DNA of 64,000 bases, from contig NZ_JACHBX010000001.1 of assembly GCF_014200505.1 (NCBI RefSeq), positions 1,922,001 to 1,986,000 on the forward strand. Reading direction: 5' to 3'. The stretch is from Massilia aurea. Lineage in GTDB: Bacteria > Pseudomonadota > Gammaproteobacteria > Burkholderiales > Burkholderiaceae_D. Positions 33,256 through 42,310 of this stretch are shown here, piece after piece. Below the pieces are notes generated by a model. The model did not search any database. It saw only the letters and a program-made list of their open reading frames with translations, and was not told where the DNA came from. Position 1 is the first letter of the stretch. Each line of letters opens with the position of its first letter. The position numbers were made by a program, and so were the translations under genes.

Positions 33256-35181
33256 CTAAGCCACCAGATCGCGCAAGCCACTCGTGCGGTGCGTGCGGCT
33301 GGCAATCGCTTCCTGCAGCACGTCGCCGCCCGGCGTCACCAGCGTGAACACCTCGCTGGCGCGCGTGATGCCGGTGTAGACCAGCTCGCGCGTGAGCACT
33401 GCGTTGCGCTCGCGTGGCAGCGCCAGCACCGTGTGGCGAAACTCCGAGCCCTGCGATTTATGCACGGTCATCGCGAACGCCGTTTCGACATTGCGCAGGC
33501 GCGTGGCCAGCACGCTGCGCACGGCGTCGCCCTCGAGGAAGTAGACGCGCAGCGCGCCAGCGCGCGCCGGATCGGGAAGCGTGACGCCGATATCGCCGTT
33601 GAACACGCGCGTCGAGTAGTCGTTACGCGTGACCATGACCGGGCGGCCGACATACCACTCGGCGCCATGGCGCAGCAAGTGACTCGCCGCGAGCCGCTTT
33701 TCGATGGCCTCGTTCAGGCCCGTCACGCCCCACTCGCCATCGCGCACCGCGCACAGGATACGGAAGGTCTCGAAACTGAGCAGGATCCGGCGCACCCAGT
33801 CTTCGTGCTCGCCACTGGCGCCGTCGCGCAGCAATTGCAGGTACGGCGCATACCCGGCATGCGCCAGTTGCAGGAGCTGGGCCGGCTGCGCATGTTCGAG
33901 CCAGCGTACGCTCTCTTCCCCGGCCCGCAGGACCTGTTCGGCGCGCGCGGTGTCGCCGCCATTGACTGCCAGCGCCAGTTGGCCGATCGGCCCGCCGAAG
34001 CGGCGGCTGTAGCGCAGCATCACGGTTTGCTGGGCCAGCGCGCCGCCGTCGCCGCGATAGATGTCCGGGATGATCTCGCCGCTCGCGGCCTCGATGTAGG
34101 CGATCGTCGCTGCACTGTAGTGGCCTTCGTGCGCCGCATGGCACAGGTCACCCAGCACGGCGCCCGCCTCCACCGACGCCAGCTGGTCCTTGTCACCCAA
34201 CAGGATCAGCGTGGCGCCAACGGGCAGTGCATCGAGCAGGCTGGCCATCATTTCCAGGTGCACCATCGATGCTTCGTCGACGATCAGCACATCGACGTCG
34301 AGCGGATTGCCGCGGTGGTGCGCGAACGCGCGCGTGTCGGGGCGCGCGCCGAGCAGGCTGTGGAGCGTGCGCGCGGCGCCCATGCGCGCTGTCAGCTCGC
34401 GCAGCGGCAGATCGCTACCGACGCGGTCGGCCAGCTCATTCAATGCCTTGTCGATCGACTGCTTCAGGCGCGCCGCCGCCTTGCCCGTTGGTGCCGCCAG
34501 TGCCACGCGCTGGCGCCCTGCTTCCGGCGCCGTCGCGAACAACAGCGCCAGCAGGCGCGCCACCGTGTAGGTCTTGCCGGTGCCGGGACCGCCCGTGATG
34601 ATTGCCACCGAACTGCGCAGCGCCACGGCGCAGGCGAGCTTTTGCCAGTCGGGTCCCTGCGCGCCAGGCTGCGCCACGAACAGCTTGTCGAGCCAGCTGC
34701 GCACGAGCGGTGTATCCACCGGATGCGTAGCCGCCGCGCGCTCGCGCACGGCCTGCGCCACCAGCGTCTCGTCGCGCCAGTAACGCCGCAGGTACAGGCG
34801 CTGGCCATCGAGCACCAGCGGCTGGTCGAGATCGAATTCGCCCCGGATCCAGACCTGCTGGCAATGCGCCAGCAGCTTGCTCCAACCCGCCACGCCCCGG
34901 GGCAGCGGCGCGGCCGCCTGCGCCAGCTGACGCCATGCATCGTCGCTCCAACCCAGCAGCAGCGTCGGCCCGGCGGCCAGGTCGCCCAGCTGCAGGCAGC
35001 TGTGGCCATGGCCTTCGAGCTCGGACAGCACCGCCGCCGCCAGGATCAGCGCGGACGGCGCGTCGCCCAGTTGCGCGATGAAGCGCGCGAACGCGCCCGA
35101 CAGGCGACGCAGCTCGCCCGCTTCGGTCAGCGCACCGATTTCGCGCCACAGACCATCGATATCGGCGTCAAGCTCTGCCAT
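33256..35181 (-). CDS. recD: RecBCD enzyme subunit RecD (helicase)
   Basis: 641 residues. Superfamily 1B helicase with Walker A GGPGTGKT (about 197-204), VDEASMVHL (motif II), LLGDKDQLASVEAGAVLGDL (motif III) and the C-terminal AMTVHKSQGSEF and LVYTGITRA motifs. RecD is the 5'-3' motor of the RecBCD double-strand-break repair complex. The ATG at 35181 has AAGGA 5 bp upstream and overlaps the recB end by 14 bp. Its stop TAG lies at the junction with the IS5-bounded island. Confidence 0.92.
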   Translation of the reverse strand: MAELDADIDGLWREIGALTEAGELRRLSGAFARFIAQLGDAPSALILAAAVLSELEGHGHSCLQLGDLAAGPTLLLGWSDDAWRQLAQAAAPLPRGVAGWSKLLAHCQQVWIRGEFDLDQPLVLDGQRLYLRRYWRDETLVAQAVRERAAATHPVDTPLVRSWLDKLFVAQPGAQGPDWQKLACAVALRSSVAIITGGPGTGKTYTVARLLALLFATAPEAGRQRVALAAPTGKAAARLKQSIDKALNELADRVGSDLPLRELTARMGAARTLHSLLGARPDTRAFAHHRGNPLDVDVLIVDEASMVHLEMMASLLDALPVGATLILLGDKDQLASVEAGAVLGDLCHAAHEGHYSAATIAYIEAASGEIIPDIYRGDGGALAQQTVMLRYSRRFGGPIGQLALAVNGGDTARAEQVLRAGEESVRWLEHAQPAQLLQLAHAGYAPYLQLLRDGASGEHEDWVRRILLSFETFRILCAVRDGEWGVTGLNEAIEKRLAASHLLRHGAEWYVGRPVMVTRNDYSTRVFNGDIGVTLPDPARAGALRVYFLEGDAVRSVLATRLRNVETAFAMTVHKSQGSEFRHTVLALPRERNAVLTRELVYTGITRASEVFTLVTPGGDVLQEAIASRTHRTSGLRDLVA

Positions 35182-38100
35182 GTGCATCCTTGTCCAGCAA
35201 GCGTTCCAGTCCATCCAGCAGGTCGAGGTCGGGCGCCAGCACCCAGCACCCGCGCGTGGCCGGGTTCGCAATCCCGCGCAGGAACATGAAGACGGCGCCG
35301 CCCAGCTGGTATTCGGGCTCGTAAGCGTCACCCAGGCGCGCGCGCAGCAGCCGGTGCAGGGCCAGCAGGTAGATGCTGCCCTGGATCTCGTAGCGGTGTT
35401 CGGCCATCCCGGCGCTCATCGCTGCCTGACTGTACGACGCGTCGCCCGGCCCCAGCGCATTGGACTTGTAGTCCAGCACCCAGTAGCGGCCTTCGTGCTC
35501 GAACACCAGGTCGGCAAAGCCCTTGAGCATGCCGTGCAACACACGCTCGGGCAGAACGGGCCGCTCGAGCCCGCCCAGCAGATGCCTGCGGCACAGCGCG
35601 TCCAGGCGCTGCAGATCGAGGTGCTCGCTCGGGAACCAGAACTCCATCTCGGGCAGCACGCCATGCAGGTCGCGCAGGCGCGCATTCAATGGCGGCAACG
35701 GCGTATCGACGATCTCGCGCAGCCACGCCAGTGCATCGGCCAGACGATGGCCCCAGCCCGCACGCTCGATATGCTGCACCAGGCGCGCCTCGCAGTTCGG
35801 GTCGTCCAGACAATCAAAACCTTCGCGCGCCAGCCATTCGAGCCGCTCGTGCATGAAGTTACCGGGCACCGATCCGCGCGGGAAGCGGTGCCACGGCGCG
35901 TCTTCGATGCGGGGCGGCGTGGCTGCCTGCGGCACGTCTTCCATCAGCGTCTGGTCCTGCGCGCGCATGGGTGTGGGCGGCGCGATCGCATGGCGCGTGA
36001 GCGACGTGAACGAGCCGACCGACCAGTCGCGCTCGAATTCAGCGCGGTAGCGCGGCGCATCGAGCAGGTCTGGGCGGATGTCCTGGCGCGACAGCATCGT
36101 CACCGCATCCAGTTCAGCCAACGCGTGCAGCGAGATGCCGTCGGCGCTGCCCGCCACGACATTGAAGTGCGCGCGCAGCGCCTCGGCCGCTATTGGCTCG
36201 CCGCCGGCCAGCAAATAGCCAAGGGCCGATTCGTGCAGCTTGTTCTCGCCCTTGCGCGTGCCGGAGACGGCCGCTGCGCCGAGCCACAGGAAGTGGCGCG
36301 CACGCGTCAGCGCGACGTACAGCAGGCGCAGATCTTCTTCGATGCGCGCGCGGTCAACGGCCGCCAGCGCGTCGTCGGTCAGGGCCAGGTCGAGATGGCG
36401 CATGCCGGCATCGTCCACGTACTCGAAGAACGCGCGGTTGCGGCGGTTGGTGGCGCGCGCCGTGACGGCAAACGGCAGGTACACCAGCGGGTATTCCAGG
36501 CCTTTCGACTTGTGGACCGTGACGACCTTCACCAGTTCGGCGTCGCTCTCCAGTCGCAGCACGCGCTCGTCGCCGCTCGAACCCAGCCCGTCGATCTGTT
36601 CGGCAAACCAGCGGATCAGGGCCTGCTCGCCTTCGAGCTGGCTGCTGGCTTCCTGCAGCAGTTCGGCCAGGTGCAGCAGATTGGTCAGGCGCCGCTCGCC
36701 GCCCGGCTCGCGCAGCAGGCGCGCCGGCAAGCCCAGTTCGTGGATGAAGCGGCGCAGCATCGCCAGCACGCCCTGGCGCTGCCAGCTGCCGTGCAGGGCC
36801 TTGAGTTGCTCGACGCGCGCTTCCCAGACCATCTCATCGTGCGAGAACTGCGCCAGTTCGGCCAGCCCCAGACCGGCGGTGGCGGTGGCAAACGCCGCCC
36901 GCGCCAACGCGCCATCGAGCGGATTGGCTACCGCGTACAGCCAGCGCAGCACGTCCGCCGCTTCGTCGCTCTCGACGACCGAGTCCTTGTCGGACAGGTA
37001 GACGCTGGCCACCTTGCGCCGCATCAGCGCGCGCCGGATGGCGCCGGCTTCGCGCCGGTCGCGCACGAGGATCGCGATATCGGCCGGCATCAGGCGCGTA
37101 AACGTGGAACCTGCGCCAGCGTCGTCGTCTTCGAAGCCCACGCGCGCATCGTTGAGCAGACCGACAATGTGCTCGGCGCAGTGATGGGCAAACACATCGC
37201 GGTAGTCGTCGGCCTTCAGGTCGGCGCGGTCCATGATGTTCACGGACAGCGCGCCGGTGGCCTCGCCCATGCCCACGAGATGGCGGCGATGGCCCTGCGC
37301 CTTGACCGCGTCAAACGGCAGCGGGTTGTCGTCGCCGCGCCGGAAACGGAACGCAGCGCCCGGATGCGCGTCCTCGGCATGCAGGAACAGGCCATTGACG
37401 GCGCTCACGAGCGGCGCGGTCGAGCGGTAATTGGTGTCGAGCTGGTAGTGGCGGCCAGCGGTGGCGCGGCGCGCGGCCAGGTAGCTGTGGATGTCGGCGC
37501 CGCGAAAGCCATAGATCGACTGCTTCGGGTCGCCAATCAAAAACAGGCCATGCTCTGCGTCGTTTGCTTCGACCCGGTACAGCAGGTCGAAGATGCGGTA
37601 CTGGTCGGGCGACGTGTCCTGGAATTCATCGACCAGCGCCACCGGATACTGGCCCACGATGCGCGCGCGCAGCGCGGCGCCGTTCTCGCCTTCGAGCGCC
37701 ACCTTCAGGCGTTCGAGCATGTCGGCAAAGCCGAACTGGCGGTTGCGCCGCTTGAGTTCCTGCATGCGCGCGCCGATATGGCCGGCGGCGTGGCGCAGCA
37801 GCGCGTGGGCGATCGGGTCCAGCGCGGCCAGGCTGGCCTGCAGCACGGCGGTGGCGTCGAAACAGTCCGGCACCTCGGTCGAAAAGTCCTTGCTGAACGC
37901 GTCGGCGATGCCGTCCGGCGTCAGGCGGCGCCACGCCGTGTCGGTCAGGTCCGGCATGTGGCGCGCCGGGTCCGTGGCCCACGCGCGCAGCGCTTCGAAC
38001 CATTTGACGAGCGAATCGGCGCGCATTTTGTTGCCGTTGAAGCACTTGGGCTGGCGCTCGCGGTGACCGGCGATCCAGCGCTCCATGGCGTGGGCGCGCT

Positions 38101-38818
38101 CGAACCAGCCATCCTTCAGGCGCAGCAGCGCTTCGCGCTGCGCCTTGGCCAGCCGCGCCACCAGTTGCTTCAGTGGTTCGGTCGCGGGTGCGCCAAGCAA
38201 GGCGTCGCGCCGCACCAGCTCGCGCACGCTCGTCTTGAGTGCCTCGACATCGCGCCAGCTGTCCATCACGACCGCCAGCGACTCGGCGCCCAGCGGATAG
38301 ACCTGCTGGCGCCAGTAGTCGTGCGCGGCGTCCTCGAACAGTTCGCGCTCGTCGCTGACCAGTTCTTCGTCGAACAGGCTGCCGCTGTCGAACGCGTGCT
38401 CGCGCAGCATGCGCTGGCACCAGGCATCGATCGTGAAGATCGCTGCTTCGTCCATCGTCTCGGCGGCCATGAACAGGCGGTGCCCGGCGATCTGGCGCTC
38501 GCTGCCTGCCGTGTAGCTGGCGGCCAGCTCGTGCAGGTACGGGTCGGCCACGTCGAGTTCACCGCGGAAGTAGCTTGCTGCCTGCACCAGCCGCTCGCGC
38601 ACGCGGTTGGCCAGTTCGCGCGTGGCGGCGCGGGTGAAGGTCATCACCAGGATCTCGGATGGCAGCAGTGGGCGCGCGAACGCATCATCCCCGCCGTGCC
38701 CGAGCACCAGGCGCACGTACAGCGCGGCGATGGTCCAGGTCTTGCCGGTGCCGGCCGACGCTTCGATCAGACGCGAGCCGTGCAGCGGGAAATCGACCGG
38801 TTCAAGTTTGGTGCTCAT
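35168..38818 (-). CDS. recB: RecBCD enzyme subunit RecB (helicase/nuclease)
   Basis: 1216 residues. UvrD-type helicase with EASAGTGKT (Walker A, 19-27), VDEFQDTSPDQYRIFD, LIGDPKQSIYGFRGAD, TVHKSKGLEYPLV and YVALTRAR motifs, and a C-terminal nuclease domain containing GFADLVFEHEG and VLDYKSN (about 1090-1120), the metal ligands and catalytic Lys. It unwinds 3'-5' and cuts DNA at Chi. Middle gene of recC-recB-recD; the 9 bp gap after recC and the overlap with recD show one operon. Confidence 0.95.
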   Translation of the reverse strand: MSTKLEPVDFPLHGSRLIEASAGTGKTWTIAALYVRLVLGHGGDDAFARPLLPSEILVMTFTRAATRELANRVRERLVQAASYFRGELDVADPYLHELAASYTAGSERQIAGHRLFMAAETMDEAAIFTIDAWCQRMLREHAFDSGSLFDEELVSDERELFEDAAHDYWRQQVYPLGAESLAVVMDSWRDVEALKTSVRELVRRDALLGAPATEPLKQLVARLAKAQREALLRLKDGWFERAHAMERWIAGHRERQPKCFNGNKMRADSLVKWFEALRAWATDPARHMPDLTDTAWRRLTPDGIADAFSKDFSTEVPDCFDATAVLQASLAALDPIAHALLRHAAGHIGARMQELKRRNRQFGFADMLERLKVALEGENGAALRARIVGQYPVALVDEFQDTSPDQYRIFDLLYRVEANDAEHGLFLIGDPKQSIYGFRGADIHSYLAARRATAGRHYQLDTNYRSTAPLVSAVNGLFLHAEDAHPGAAFRFRRGDDNPLPFDAVKAQGHRRHLVGMGEATGALSVNIMDRADLKADDYRDVFAHHCAEHIVGLLNDARVGFEDDDAGAGSTFTRLMPADIAILVRDRREAGAIRRALMRRKVASVYLSDKDSVVESDEAADVLRWLYAVANPLDGALARAAFATATAGLGLAELAQFSHDEMVWEARVEQLKALHGSWQRQGVLAMLRRFIHELGLPARLLREPGGERRLTNLLHLAELLQEASSQLEGEQALIRWFAEQIDGLGSSGDERVLRLESDAELVKVVTVHKSKGLEYPLVYLPFAVTARATNRRNRAFFEYVDDAGMRHLDLALTDDALAAVDRARIEEDLRLLYVALTRARHFLWLGAAAVSGTRKGENKLHESALGYLLAGGEPIAAEALRAHFNVVAGSADGISLHALAELDAVTMLSRQDIRPDLLDAPRYRAEFERDWSVGSFTSLTRHAIAPPTPMRAQDQTLMEDVPQAATPPRIEDAPWHRFPRGSVPGNFMHERLEWLAREGFDCLDDPNCEARLVQHIERAGWGHRLADALAWLREIVDTPLPPLNARLRDLHGVLPEMEFWFPSEHLDLQRLDALCRRHLLGGLERPVLPERVLHGMLKGFADLVFEHEGRYWVLDYKSNALGPGDASYSQAAMSAGMAEHRYEIQGSIYLLALHRLLRARLGDAYEPEYQLGGAVFMFLRGIANPATRGCWVLAPDLDLLDGLERLLDKDAHGRA

Positions 38819-38827
38819 CTTTTTTTC

Positions 38828-41800
38828 TCATGTAGCCGACTCCTGCAACGGCCTGATCTTGACGCAGTTCTGCATCCAGCGTGCCAGCGGTCCATACAGT
38901 TCCTCGGCCAGGTCGGGCCAGCCGCCGGCGTTCTTCAACGCGTCAAAGTCCGGCCACAGGCGCGCCAGGCACAAGTCATCGACCTCGCCGCGCAGCTCGA
39001 AGCCGCCGTCGTAAGTCGCACGCGGATCGCCCTGCGCCAGATGCGCCAGGGCCGTCTTGCACGCCACCGGCAGCGGGCTGTCCAGATTGGCCCGCCACAG
39101 GCGCACCAGGTCGCGCAGTGTTTCCAGCGCCGCCTCCTGCGCCAGCGGCGCCATCTCGAGCACCGCGTCGCGCGCCACCAGATAACCCGTCACCGGATTG
39201 CCGGCAGCGGCGGCGGCCAGCTGGCGCAGCCACGGCGCGATCAGCTTGTCGCCGCGCGGATTGCCGGCCCGGTCCAGCACCTTCGACGAGATCTGCATCA
39301 GCCACGCACTGCCCTCGCCGCTGGAGCGCAAGCGGTCAATCCAGTCGTCAAGGTGGATGTCACCGAGCAGCAGGCTGACGGCGAATTTCGGCGCCGCTTG
39401 CGGGAAGCGCGCGCCCAGGCGCAGCCACTCGGTGCGCACGGGCGCCAGGCTCTCGACCAGCTGCTCCTGCCACATGCGGCCCATCAGGCCGATCGGCAGC
39501 ACGCCTTCGCGCGCCAGGCGTTCGGCGCGCACGGCCAGCGTGGCGCGCACGTCGCCGATGGCCTCGGCCTCGCCGCTGTCGTCCAGCAGGTGGTCTTCGA
39601 TCTGGTAACGCTCCAACGCATCGAGGCCAAACGGTTCTTCGTCATCGCCCACGTGCGCGGCGTCGGCAAACACGACGCCCAGCCGGCGCCGGAAGAAAAA
39701 GCGCGCCGGCTGGCGCAGGAAACTGGCCAGCTCGCCCAGCTTGAGGACAAAGTCGGCTTCGAGCTCGTAGGCCGGCAAGGCATCGTCGACCGGATAGTCG
39801 TCTGCGCCGTGCGCGGTGCGCCATTCGCCCGCGTACGTGAGCAGACCGCCGCGCTGGAAATAGCGCCGGCTGAACGGCTGCAGCGGATGCTCGGTCGTGA
39901 TGTGGTGCAGGTCTTCCATGTCCCAGCCGGCCTTCAGGTAGTCGCGCAACTGCGCCACCAGCACCGATGGCGGCTGCTCGCTGTTGTCGCGTACATTGCG
40001 CCCGACCCAGCTCACGTAGAACTTGTCGCGCGCAGCCAGCAGGGCTTCCAGCATCAGGTAGCGGTCATCGTCGCGGCGCGAGCGGTCACCGGGGCGCGCC
40101 ATGCCGGGCAGCGCCAGCAGGTCGAAGTCGGACGGGCGCGCGCGGCGCGGGAAGTCGCCATCGTTCATGCCCAGCAGGCAGACGGCGCGAAACGGCACCG
40201 CGCGCATCGGCATCAGGGTGCAGAAGGTCACGCCGCCCGACACGAACTGGTGATTCAGCGTGGGCGCATCGAGTTCATTCATCCACGCTTCGCGCAGCAC
40301 CGCCAAGGGCACCGGTTCGTCAAAGCCGGCACCGGCGCAGGTTTCGAGCCAGCATTGCAGGCCCTCGCCCAGGTTCGACAGCGTCAGGCGGTCGGCTTCG
40401 TCGCCGGCTGCATAAAAGCACGACAGCATCTCGCGCGCCGCCTCGCCCCATTCGGCTGGCCGCAGCGATGCATCGAGCCGGCCGCGCCAGGTCAGCAGAC
40501 ATTCGACCAGCTGCGCAAGCGAGCCGGCCAGCGCGGCATCGAGGCCACCGACTTCGGCGTACGGCTCGATGTCGCCGAAACTGGCGCCGGCGCCGCTGGC
40601 ATAACCCAGCAGCATGCGGCGCACGCCGAAGATCCAGGCATTCTGCTCGCCCGTCATCCCCAGGCCCAGGCCCGCGCGGTGGTCGTAGTCCAGGCCCCAG
40701 CGCACGCCGGCGCCATCGATCCAGCGGCCCAGGATCGGCAGATCCTCGCTCGTCACGCCAAAGCGGCGCGCCACGGCAGGCACGTCGAGCAGGTCGCGCA
40801 CCTCGCTCTGGCGGCAGCGCTGCTGGGGCAGGCGCAGCAGCCACTCGAGCGAAACCAGCAGCGGATTGACGCTGCGGTCGCGCACGTCGCCGATCTCGAA
40901 CGGGATGTGGCGCGGGTCGTGCCGCCGGTGCTGGTCGAACACCGCGTGGATCGCGGGCGAGAACGCGTCGATGTCGGGCACCATCACCACCACGTCGCGC
41001 GGGCGCAGCGTCGGATCGAGCGCGAACCACGACAGCAGCTGGTCGTGCAGCACTTCGATCTCGCGCTGCACGCTGTGCGTGACGTGGAACTCGATCGAGC
41101 GGTCGTCCAGCATCGGCGGCACGTGCGGGTGCTCGGACAATGGCACCAGGTCGCGCACCGCGGCCTGGACCTGCGACAAGAGCGTGCCCCCATCGTCATC
41201 GGTGAACAGGTCGACGCGCAGCGGCGCCGGCTGGCCTGCGCCGCTTTCGCCACTTTCGCTCGCCTCGTGCTGCTGGTCGAATTCATCGAGCATGCGCACG
41301 AAATCGCGGCCTTGCCTTCCCCAGCTGGCCAGCAGCGGATGGCTGTGGACATGCATTTCCTCGATCGGGATCGTGCCCAGGTCGACGCCCTCGCGCTGCG
41401 GCTGGCGGCGGCGCGCCGCCTTGAGCAACTGGCTGCCTTCGATGATGTCGCCCCAGTAGAACTGGCACGGATTCGGTACCGCGAACAGCACCTGCGTGTG
41501 GCGCGCCAGCGCCGAGATCGCTTGCAGTGTCTGGTACGGCAGCGTCGACATCCCGAACAGCACCACGCGGCGCGGCAGGCGGCTGGCCGGTGCAACGTCC
41601 GCCGCGACGGCGGCGAGGAACTGGTCGTGGATCGTGGCGCGGCCGCTCTCGCGCTGCGCCTCGGGCAGGCTTGCGTGCACGGCGCGCCACAGGCAGGCTT
41701 GCCAGCGCTGCTCGGGCGCGAGCGGGACCACATCGCCCCCGGCGCGGCGCAGCACGTCGCGCCCCGCGGCCCAATCGGCCAGCCAGTCGGCGCGATACAC

Positions 41801-42238
41801 CTGGTACTGGTCGTACAGGTCGGCCACGCGTTCGGCCAGTTGCAGGCGGCGCTCGGCGTCGCCATCGGCGAGAAAACGCGCCAGCGGCGCGTAGCCGTCG
41901 TCCTGCAGCAGCGTGGGCAACAAACGCATCAGGCGCCAGGTAAGCGGGTCCTTGTCGAACGGTGCGCGCTGCGGCACGCGCTCGCGCCCAAGCATGCCGC
42001 GGTAGGCTTCCCACATGAAGCGCGCCGGCAGCGCCACGCGGGTGGCAGCGCAGACGCCGTTTTCCTCGGCCAGCGCGATCTTGAGCCACTCGGCCACGCC
42101 ATTTGACTGGACCAGAAAAATCTCTTCTTCGAGTGGGCCCAGGGGATGATTGCGCAGCCAGTCGAAGACGGCGCTGCGCAGCAGCTCCATCTGGTTACCG
42201 TGGAGGATCAAGAGACCGGGAGTGATCGGGGCAGACAT
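38828..42238 (-). CDS. recC: RecBCD enzyme subunit RecC
   Basis: 1136 residues, the normal RecC size. It begins with LLILHGNQMELLRSAVFDWL and EEIFLVQSNGVAEWLK, the RecC N-terminal signatures, and keeps the inactive helicase folds that recognise Chi (PFEIGDVRDRSVNPLLVSLEWLL, CLLGMNDGDFPR). First gene of the operon. Start ATG 42238; the region above it is a short Pro/Arg stretch and was not included. Confidence 0.95.
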   Translation of the reverse strand: MSAPITPGLLILHGNQMELLRSAVFDWLRNHPLGPLEEEIFLVQSNGVAEWLKIALAEENGVCAATRVALPARFMWEAYRGMLGRERVPQRAPFDKDPLTWRLMRLLPTLLQDDGYAPLARFLADGDAERRLQLAERVADLYDQYQVYRADWLADWAAGRDVLRRAGGDVVPLAPEQRWQACLWRAVHASLPEAQRESGRATIHDQFLAAVAADVAPASRLPRRVVLFGMSTLPYQTLQAISALARHTQVLFAVPNPCQFYWGDIIEGSQLLKAARRRQPQREGVDLGTIPIEEMHVHSHPLLASWGRQGRDFVRMLDEFDQQHEASESGESGAGQPAPLRVDLFTDDDGGTLLSQVQAAVRDLVPLSEHPHVPPMLDDRSIEFHVTHSVQREIEVLHDQLLSWFALDPTLRPRDVVVMVPDIDAFSPAIHAVFDQHRRHDPRHIPFEIGDVRDRSVNPLLVSLEWLLRLPQQRCRQSEVRDLLDVPAVARRFGVTSEDLPILGRWIDGAGVRWGLDYDHRAGLGLGMTGEQNAWIFGVRRMLLGYASGAGASFGDIEPYAEVGGLDAALAGSLAQLVECLLTWRGRLDASLRPAEWGEAAREMLSCFYAAGDEADRLTLSNLGEGLQCWLETCAGAGFDEPVPLAVLREAWMNELDAPTLNHQFVSGGVTFCTLMPMRAVPFRAVCLLGMNDGDFPRRARPSDFDLLALPGMARPGDRSRRDDDRYLMLEALLAARDKFYVSWVGRNVRDNSEQPPSVLVAQLRDYLKAGWDMEDLHHITTEHPLQPFSRRYFQRGGLLTYAGEWRTAHGADDYPVDDALPAYELEADFVLKLGELASFLRQPARFFFRRRLGVVFADAAHVGDDEEPFGLDALERYQIEDHLLDDSGEAEAIGDVRATLAVRAERLAREGVLPIGLMGRMWQEQLVESLAPVRTEWLRLGARFPQAAPKFAVSLLLGDIHLDDWIDRLRSSGEGSAWLMQISSKVLDRAGNPRGDKLIAPWLRQLAAAAAGNPVTGYLVARDAVLEMAPLAQEAALETLRDLVRLWRANLDSPLPVACKTALAHLAQGDPRATYDGGFELRGEVDDLCLARLWPDFDALKNAGGWPDLAEELYGPLARWMQNCVKIRPLQESAT

Positions 42239-42310
42239 GCGCTGGGCGTGGGCAATCGGGACCAAAGCATACCGCGTTTGGCCCCCTGGCGGTAGGGCCA
42301 ACAGGGCTGG

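Larger units (their letters stand above)
31373..33256. mobile_element. AT-rich cargo island bounded by IS5-type inverted ends
   Basis: 1884 bp. The left end GGGAAACGCTGATAAATC and the right end (inverted) GGGCAGCGCTGATCAATC match at 15 of 18 positions, and TA flanks both sides (31371-31372, 33257-33258). The left end carries the start of an IS5-type transposase. Inside are an entry-exclusion lipoprotein gene and other small minus-strand genes in DNA much richer in A+T than the neighbours. The convergent host genes on both sides use the TA of the target in their stop codons. Confidence 0.7.

Noticed and set aside
35078..42106. A very long open frame of about 2340 codons on the plus strand
   Set aside because: It lies antisense to recC and recB, which have complete motif sets. 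Its product is Arg/His/Gln-rich without any domain. High GC in the third position of the real genes leaves the opposite frame free of stops.
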